Both the position numbers and the translations under genes were made by a program. Positions 1-4,959 of a stretch of DNA of 12,604 nt are shown here, piece by piece. This DNA is from an uncultured Thiotrichaceae bacterium (GTDB lineage Bacteria > Pseudomonadota > Gammaproteobacteria > Thiotrichales > Thiotrichaceae): NCBI GenBank assembly GCA_902727945.1, contig CACVAV010000410.1, positions 1 to 12,604 of the forward strand. Direction: 5' to 3'. The first letter of the stretch is position 1; each line of letters begins with the position of its first letter. Under the pieces are notes generated by a model. That model worked only from the letters and a program-made list of their open reading frames with translations. It searched no databases and was not told the origin of the DNA.

Positions 1-3
1 CCT

Positions 4-627
4 TTGTTTGAAGACCAGCAGCTTGAGCTGGATGACGATGTGCTATTGGATGCGCAGCGCTTAGACCATGATGTACTGCTGTCATTTATGACGGAGTTTC
101 GTGAGCTGTTGCATAAAGCCACGGGTCTGACGGGGAATGTTGATAGCGACACGGTGCTGGGTATTAAAGACCGGCTGGATCGTGCTTATGAAACCGCTTC
201 AGCGGTGGCAGATGATCAGAGTCATTCAAAGCAGGCGATTGCCAAATTACTGAGCACACTAATGGTCGCCGTCCGTCAGGGGGCGGGTGATGATGCGCAA
301 GCGCAACAGGAGTTGGATCAGGAAGACGCCGCCCGTGATGCGCATTTTCAGTTGATGGAATCGCAGTTAGTGGCTGACCTGCTGAACCCTGAATCAGTGA
401 TTAAGGCACCGGAGTTAGTGGCTACATTATTATCATCTGATAAGGATGATATTCTGCTGGCTGTGCAGTTGTTCGATATTGCTCAGTTGGAAATGCTCAT
501 TGGTCAGGGTGTGCAGTTGTTAGAGCGCCTTCCACAAAGCTGTGGCAGTGTTAAGGCAGCAGCGGAGCAAAAATTAGTGTTGATACAAGGCTATATAGAA
601 TTTCTTAATAGCCAGGCTGTTGGTTAA
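4..627 (+). CDS. Unrecognised acidic helical protein (possibly 5'-truncated by the window edge)
   Basis: I do not recognise this protein. The frame is open to the left edge (one Pro codon precedes position 4), so the TTG at 4 may be an internal codon and the real start may lie outside. The 207 visible residues are strongly acidic, rich in Gln, Asp and Leu, and predicted mostly alpha-helical by composition. There is no signal peptide or membrane segment. A dense Gln/Asp/Glu stretch lies around residues 93-112, and a helical C-terminal third ends in LIQGYIEFLNSQ. It has no receiver, Hpt His motif or CheW signature that I can see. It ends with TAA, and 238 bp separate it from the chemosensory operon on the same strand, so co-transcription is possible but not shown. 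The coding call is supported by the long open frame and clean codon use. Confidence 0.75.
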   Translation: MFEDQQLELDDDVLLDAQRLDHDVLLSFMTEFRELLHKATGLTGNVDSDTVLGIKDRLDRAYETASAVADDQSHSKQAIAKLLSTLMVAVRQGAGDDAQAQQELDQEDAARDAHFQLMESQLVADLLNPESVIKAPELVATLLSSDKDDILLAVQLFDIAQLEMLIGQGVQLLERLPQSCGSVKAAAEQKLVLIQGYIEFLNSQAVG

Positions 628-865
628 TTAATTGACATGCATTTCGGCGGATTTTGTTGCAATTACGATAAAGTCTACTATGATCACTCAGATCTACTGG
701 TGATATAGCAGTACATTTCTGGTAGATTTTTTGTAGAAAGTTCCGGCATTTTCAGCAAAGTAGCGATTTGTTGTGTATCGAACTGAAAGTGATTTTTTGT
801 GGTTTGGAATGAACAAGAGTGACGGATTTTTATTCGGCCTTATTGAGAGTAATAGCTGATAACTT
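628..865. other. Intergenic region upstream of the chemosensory operon
   Basis: This 238 bp AT-rich gap holds no convincing gene. It contains a weak sigma-70-type promoter candidate (654-681) and short dyads: ATCAC 683-687 with GTGAT 700-704, and ATCTAC 692-697 with GTAGAT 722-727, the latter followed directly by a run of T. The second could fold into a weak stem, but the arms are short and the loop is 24 nt, so I do not call a terminator. If the promoter is used, the mRNA leader would be about 180 nt. No good Shine-Dalgarno sequence stands directly before the ATG at 866. Confidence 0.5.
654..681 (+). promoter_or_regulatory. Candidate sigma-70 promoter for the chemosensory operon
   Basis: TTGTTG (654-659) and TACTAT (676-681) are separated by 16 bp. 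Both hexamers match the consensus only in part. It is the best pair I found by eye in the gap before the first regulator gene. A transcript would start near 688. Confidence 0.3.
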
Positions 866-1231
866 ATGACAAACATAAAAAACATCCTGGTAGCAGACGA
901 CTCATTAACTGAGCGTGCCAACATGACACGTATCCTGGAAGCTGCCGGCTACTCGGTGGTGAGTGCCGTTTCGGGTAATGAGGCGGCAGCTTTGGCAGAG
1001 AAGCATCAACCCGATCTGATTTTCCTGGATATTATTATGGAAGATGGTGATGGTTACAAAGCTTGCCGGGCTATTAAACGTAGTGAGGCAACACGCGATA
1101 TTCCGGTGATCATGGTGTCCAGTAAATCTAATCCTGTTGATAAGAAATGGGCCGAACGACTGGGTGCGGCGGGTTATGTTGTAAAACCTTATTCTGATGA
1201 AGAAATTGTTCAGGCGATTGACTCGGCATAG
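866..1231 (+). CDS. Single-domain response regulator, PilH-like
   Basis: A stand-alone CheY-type receiver of 121 residues with no output domain, so it should act by protein contact after phosphorylation by the ChpA-type kinase encoded downstream. All key residues are visible: acidic pair D11/D12, phospho-acceptor D55 in the FLDIIM strand, S85 at the switch Ser/Thr position, and K107 before P108. The segment after S85 (DKKWAERLGAAGYVVKPYSDEE) resembles PilH of twitching-motility systems more than flagellar CheY; this is family knowledge recalled, not an alignment. M58 is followed by E59-D60 instead of the usual Pro-Gly. The ATG at 866 fits the normal receiver start (N-I-L-V-A-D-D), though no strong ribosome-binding site precedes it. 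It is the first gene of the cluster, 59 bp before the CheW-like gene. Confidence 0.92.
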   Translation: MTNIKNILVADDSLTERANMTRILEAAGYSVVSAVSGNEAAALAEKHQPDLIFLDIIMEDGDGYKACRAIKRSEATRDIPVIMVSSKSNPVDKKWAERLGAAGYVVKPYSDEEIVQAIDSA

Positions 1232-1290
1232 TCTTATCGCTTTTGAGCAACCCCTGACTAATATAATAAGAAAAATCACCAAGGAAAATC

Positions 1291-1716
1291 ATGGAACAGA
1301 CAGCTTTCTGTTACAAAACAGGCGATTATCATATCGTACTTGAAGAGGGTATGCGTTCTGAATTAATGATGTTGGACAAGATTTATCCTGTTCCTTTTGC
1401 GCCGGACTGGTGTGCTGGTCTGGCTGCTGTGCGTGGTGAACTGTTTCCGGTTTTGGATATGCACAGAGTGTTATTTGATCAGAACCGCCCGGAGCAACCC
1501 TACCTTTTGTGTCTCCGGCACGAGTCATTTGAACCGATTATTATTGGTTGTGACAGTCTGCCTGGTCAGACAGATATTCATCATACAGGCACCAGTGAGC
1601 ATATTCCGGGACTACCTGGTTGGATTCGCCATGCCTGGAGTACCGACGACAAAGTCTATCTGGGTGCAGATCATGCTCGTTTGTTCAGAACTTTACTGGT
1701 TAACCAGAAGCGATAA
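1291..1716 (+). CDS. CheW/PilI-like adaptor protein
   Basis: A cytoplasmic scaffold expected to link the transducer to the kinase. The 141-residue protein is one short CheW domain. The diagnostic stretch is residues 33-56, with P33, W40, G43 and R48-G49 leading into FPVLD, which matches the CheW pattern where the Arg-Gly pair is needed for receptor and kinase contact. It is shorter than Pseudomonas PilI (about 178 residues). The start is well supported: AAGGA at 1281-1285 lies 5 nt before the ATG. It follows the PilH-like regulator and precedes the binding-protein gene by 29 bp, the order expected for a pilH-pilI-pilJ type cluster except for the inserted binding protein. The C-terminal half is divergent, so I leave the symbol blank. 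Confidence 0.85.
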   Translation: MEQTAFCYKTGDYHIVLEEGMRSELMMLDKIYPVPFAPDWCAGLAAVRGELFPVLDMHRVLFDQNRPEQPYLLCLRHESFEPIIIGCDSLPGQTDIHHTGTSEHIPGLPGWIRHAWSTDDKVYLGADHARLFRTLLVNQKR

Positions 1717-1745
1717 AGTCAAATAAGAATAGCTAAAAATGCTTA

Positions 1746-3032
1746 ATGGAGCGAAGTGTGGAAAAAGTTGGAGAGAGTAATTATATCCGTCACTCGGGTG
1801 AAATAGGTAAAATAATAATCACTGGCATCGTGGCACTCGGTTTGATGGTGTCTGCGAATGCTTATGCAGAAGAAGGTGTTACGGACACCGAAATTCGTCT
1901 GGGAACGGTGCTGGATCTTGAGGGGCGTTCCAGTGCCTTGGGTAGTTCAATGCTGAAAGGCATGCAGGCGGCGCTAAAGGGAGAGACAATTGGCGACCGC
2001 ACCTTGTCATTGCTGAGTGAAAATGATTCTTACACGCCGGATAAAACGGTCGCGGCCACACAATCGTTGATTGAACAGGGTGTGTTTTTATTTATGGGCA
2101 ATGTAGGCACGCCTACTGCCAGTGTAGCGCTACCGTTATTGGCTGAAAAAAATATCCCGGCTTTAGGTTTTTTCACCGGCTCAGGTATTCTACGTCCTGA
2201 TCAGCCGCTGATTGTTAATTATCGTGCCAGCTACCTTCAGGAAACAGCCGCTGTTATTAAAAAAGCGTTAGCTTCGGGTGTTAAACCGACAGAAGTGTGC
2301 GCCTATGTGCAGAATGATGCTTACGGGATGGCTGGTATTCAGGGAGTGTTGGCGTCGTTAGCCGATGAAGAGGGCGTTGACCCTATAAAAGCTGCGCTGA
2401 ATACTATTTTGCAGAAAACCGGTGAAAACCCTGAGCGCAACGGGCTTGGCCCGGTGGGTGTGTATGTGCGTAATACTTTTCGTGCCAGAGAAGGTTATGA
2501 TTCGCTGAAGCAGTGGGAAAAAGCACAAGGTACGCTGTGTAAGCTGGTAGTGACAGTCGGTAGTTATGCGTCGGTGGGTCAGTTTATCGCTTATGCGCAA
2601 AGTAAAGGCGAGTCATGGACTTATAGTGCGGTTTCTTTTACCGGTGCGGATAAATTACTGGAGGTAATGCAGCGGTTCTCCATTACCGACCGGGTAATGA
2701 TAAGTCAGGTTGTCCCTGCCTTAAATAGTAACGAGCCTATTGTCAGTGAAGGCCGCAGCGCATTAGGCAGTGATTTTAACCTGATCTCTCTGGAAGGTTT
2801 TGTGGTGGGTAAATTGTTGCTGCACGGCTTGAAGCAGCTTGAGGAGACGCAGCAGGCCATTACCCGTGAGAATTTTTTGAAAGTATATGCTGCACAAAAA
2901 TTTGAGCTGGATGGGTTAGAAATGGACTTTAGTGAAGATAATCAGGGATCAGATTTTATTGCAATAACAAAACTGGATAAGGATAACTGGGTAGTGATGA
3001 ACGAGTCCACATGGCAAGGTTGGTATAAATGA
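1746..3032 (+). CDS. Periplasmic type-I (LivK/Peripla_BP_6-like) ligand-binding protein, putative chemosensory co-receptor
   Basis: A secreted binding protein of the branched-chain amino acid/amide ABC-transporter class. The N-terminus has a long polar stretch, a hydrophobic core at about residues 23-37 and an ANAYA cleavage site after A41. The mature protein opens with the family pattern TEIRLGTVLDLEGRSSALG, followed by a MGNVGTPTASVALPLLAEKNIPALGFF region typical of lobe 1. The only two cysteines I see, C185 and C265, could form a periplasmic disulfide. No permease or ATPase gene is adjacent. Its stop overlaps the ATG of the PilJ-like transducer (ATGA, 3029-3032), so the two are probably made together and I infer a sensing role rather than transport. 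The ligand is not predictable here. The GTG at 1758 has the better ribosome-binding site (GGAG 1748-1751, 6 nt away) and may be the true start, giving 424 instead of 428 residues. Confidence 0.88.
   Translation: MERSVEKVGESNYIRHSGEIGKIIITGIVALGLMVSANAYAEEGVTDTEIRLGTVLDLEGRSSALGSSMLKGMQAALKGETIGDRTLSLLSENDSYTPDKTVAATQSLIEQGVFLFMGNVGTPTASVALPLLAEKNIPALGFFTGSGILRPDQPLIVNYRASYLQETAAVIKKALASGVKPTEVCAYVQNDAYGMAGIQGVLASLADEEGVDPIKAALNTILQKTGENPERNGLGPVGVYVRNTFRAREGYDSLKQWEKAQGTLCKLVVTVGSYASVGQFIAYAQSKGESWTYSAVSFTGADKLLEVMQRFSITDRVMISQVVPALNSNEPIVSEGRSALGSDFNLISLEGFVVGKLLLHGLKQLEETQQAITRENFLKVYAAQKFELDGLEMDFSEDNQGSDFIAITKLDKDNWVVMNESTWQGWYK
1748..1751 (+). promoter_or_regulatory. Ribosome-binding site bearing on the start of the binding-protein gene
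   Basis: GGAG lies 6 nt before the GTG at 1758. The ATG at 1746 has no purine-rich site upstream and itself overlaps this motif. This favours GTG 1758 as the start. Confidence 0.45.
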
Positions 3033-4879
3033 GCACGATAACTAATGAAAAAAAAGGCCGGGGTGGATTTTTAAGTCGCCGGTCAGTAGCCCAACGGATT
3101 TATTTTCTGGTGCTGGTACCTTTGGTACTGTTGCTGCTAATCGGTGTTGGTTCAATATTTGCCCTTAATCAAAATGAACAGGCATTGTTAGATGCACGTG
3201 ACCGGATTACTGCGATGGATGCCGGTAATAAACTGATTCGACGGACGCAGCGTGATTATCTGATCTTATTGCACGAGGTTTCTGAAGGTAGTGTGACCTG
3301 GGCCAGCGGACTGAAAAGACTGGATGCGGCGCGTCAGGCTTTTATAGAAATAACGATTCCTCGTTATAAAGTTGCGAAAGGCGTGGGCATTGCTGATGCT
3401 TTGCCTGACCCTGAATTTAGTGCTGTATTGGCAGAGATGGACAGACTGGTTGAGCTGATGCTTAATGGCCGGAAGTTGCTGGAACAAGAAGATCGCAATG
3501 CGCTGGAGTTGTACCTGCTGAATGATCTTGAGGCTGATACTGCACCATTCAGAGATGCGATTCACCAACAGGTGCAAAATGATCTGCAGCAGACTTATGA
3601 TGAATTTGATCTGGCGACTACAAATGCACGTAATTTTCTGTTGGCCATTACATTGGCAACAGGCCTTGGTATGTTGTTAGCTGCGTTGCTTGGTTTCATT
3701 ATCTACCGTTCCATCTCTTTTCAGGTGAGTAAGCTGACAGGCACTATTCGTGATATTTCAGCGGGTGATTTGAATGCCCGGGTAGAGTTCGAAGGTAAGA
3801 ATGAGCTGGTTGAGCTGGGTGATGCGTTTGATGGCATGGTTGAAGAGCGCATTGTAACACAACGCCGGATCAATGAGGAACACGAGCAGTTGAATGACTC
3901 GGTGTTTTCATTACTGGAAGCGGTGGCCGATTTAAGTGACAGAAACCTGACGGTACGGGCTGTGGTGACGGAAGATGCTACCGGGCCGTTGGCAGATGCG
4001 ATCAATCAATTAGCGGAGGATACCGGTGAGACTTTATTACAGGTGCGCGATGTCGCCGAGTTAGTTGAATCAACATCAGCCGATGTTAACCAGCATGCAC
4101 TGGCTGTTAATAAGCTGTCAGAGCTGGAACGTGCTGAAGCTGAAGAAACCATGCAGCAGGTAGCTTATATTCTCAAGGGTTTGAATTCCATTGCCAAATC
4201 CGCGCAACAAGCTGATTCGGTGGCGAATATTACCTCGGCAACCACACGAAGTGCGCAAGAATCAGTAGCACGTATGCTGAATAGTATTGCTGGTATCCGT
4301 GATAACGTACAGGAAACCGGTAAACGTCTTAAGCGCTTAGGGGAACGTTCCCAGGAAATTTCCCGTATTGTGGATATTATCAACACCATTTCGGAGCGCA
4401 CGACTGTGCTGGCACTGAATGCCAATATGCAGGCCACAGCAGCGGGTGAAGCGGGCCGTGGATTCTCGGTAATCGCTGAAGAAATCCAGCATCTTTCCGA
4501 AAGCTCACGTGAATCAACAGAGCAAATTGGTGTGCTGGTAAGGAATATCCAGCAGGAAGCGAACACAACGATGACTAACATGGATGAGACCATCTCCGAA
4601 GTGGTCGGTGGCTCGACGCTGGCCGAGCAGGCAGCAGAGCAAATGGATGCAACGCTGGAAGCAACGACCCGCCTGGTAACATCAGTAGGGAAAATTGCTA
4701 CAGATTCAGCGGATCAGGCAGCCATCAGCCATGAGTTGCAGGGACGTGCGGAACGTATCGTTGAAGCGACTCAGACAACAGGTAAGGAGTTGTTATCTTT
4801 GACTGGTTTGACCCGTAATATGGCCAGTTACGGACAGCGGCTGGCACAGGCGGTTAAAGTCTTCAAGCTGGAACGCTGA
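3029..4879 (+). CDS. pilJ: PilJ-like methyl-accepting chemotaxis transducer
   Basis: An inner-membrane chemoreceptor of 616 residues that should control the kinase through the CheW-like adaptor. TM1 spans about residues 24-46, a periplasmic helical sensor about 47-201, and TM2 about 203-226. HAMP 1 covers about 227-280 and a second HAMP-like unit about 290-345 (LLEAVADLSDRNLTV, then a TGPLADAIN segment), an arrangement I associate with PilJ. The signalling hairpin is at about 360-616, with its tip near A462-L463-N464 and the AGEAGRGFSVIAEE motif. The tip carries ANMQATAAGE where enteric receptors have AAxEAARAGE, again closer to PilJ. The sensor is about half the size expected of Pseudomonas PilJ. 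There is no C-terminal CheR-tethering pentapeptide. The start overlaps the binding-protein stop by 4 bp. Confidence 0.9.
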   Translation: MSTITNEKKGRGGFLSRRSVAQRIYFLVLVPLVLLLLIGVGSIFALNQNEQALLDARDRITAMDAGNKLIRRTQRDYLILLHEVSEGSVTWASGLKRLDAARQAFIEITIPRYKVAKGVGIADALPDPEFSAVLAEMDRLVELMLNGRKLLEQEDRNALELYLLNDLEADTAPFRDAIHQQVQNDLQQTYDEFDLATTNARNFLLAITLATGLGMLLAALLGFIIYRSISFQVSKLTGTIRDISAGDLNARVEFEGKNELVELGDAFDGMVEERIVTQRRINEEHEQLNDSVFSLLEAVADLSDRNLTVRAVVTEDATGPLADAINQLAEDTGETLLQVRDVAELVESTSADVNQHALAVNKLSELERAEAEETMQQVAYILKGLNSIAKSAQQADSVANITSATTRSAQESVARMLNSIAGIRDNVQETGKRLKRLGERSQEISRIVDIINTISERTTVLALNANMQATAAGEAGRGFSVIAEEIQHLSESSRESTEQIGVLVRNIQQEANTTMTNMDETISEVVGGSTLAEQAAEQMDATLEATTRLVTSVGKIATDSADQAAISHELQGRAERIVEATQTTGKELLSLTGLTRNMASYGQRLAQAVKVFKLER

Positions 4880-4959
4880 TGAGTTATCCGGATAACGGTG
4901 TCTTGGCAGGTCTTCCTGATGATCCCGAAGGCGGGTTTCAGGGTGGGAGAATAAAATGA
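4879..4959 (+). CDS. Candidate 26-codon small ORF coupled to both the transducer and kinase genes
   Basis: ATG 4879-4881 shares one base with the transducer stop (TGATG), and the stop TGA 4957-4959 overlaps the kinase start (ATGA, 4956-4959). It thus fills the whole 76 bp gap in a frame different from the kinase. A weak GGA site (4870-4872) lies 6 nt upstream. The peptide starts MSYPDNGVLAG, is rich in Gly, Pro and Asp, and has no membrane segment or known motif. It may be a real small protein, or only a translated bridge carrying ribosomes from the transducer to the kinase. It occupies the place where pilK (a CheR-type methyltransferase) lies in Pseudomonas clusters, but nothing in it resembles a methyltransferase. 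Protein function is unknown. Confidence 0.4.
   Translation: MSYPDNGVLAGLPDDPEGGFQGGRIK
4883..4896. repeat. Perfect 14 bp palindrome just after the transducer stop
   Basis: GTTATCCGGATAAC reads the same on both strands. As RNA it can form a 5 bp stem with a CCGG loop. It begins 3 bp after the transducer stop and lies inside the first codons of the 26-codon ORF. No T run follows, so it is not an intrinsic terminator. It could be an RNA processing or stability element, or chance. Confidence 0.6.
4945..4949 (+). promoter_or_regulatory. Ribosome-binding site of the kinase gene
   Basis: GGGAG sits 6 nt before the ATG at 4956 and supports that start over other in-frame candidates. It lies inside the 26-codon ORF, so translation of that ORF would pass over and expose it. 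Confidence 0.75.

Noticed and set aside
692..732. ATCTAC/GTAGAT dyad followed by a T run as an intrinsic terminator or attenuator
   Set aside because: Only 6 bp of AT-rich stem around a 24 nt loop, so it would be unstable.
694..924. Leftward open frame across the intergenic region and the start of the first regulator
   Set aside because: It is low-complexity in character, overlaps the real receiver gene on the other strand and shows no family motif or ribosome-binding support.
1262..1267. Perfect TATAAT before the CheW-like gene
   Set aside because: The best -35 candidates give spacers of 13-15 bp (TTTTGA at 1241 or TTGAGC at 1243), too short for a confident promoter. An internal start is possible but not supported enough to annotate.
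4165..4593. Leftward 142-codon open frame inside the transducer gene
   Set aside because: It is the reverse-strand shadow of the signalling domain. The Ser/Ala/Cys-rich composition is the usual antisense product of a coiled-coil coding region.
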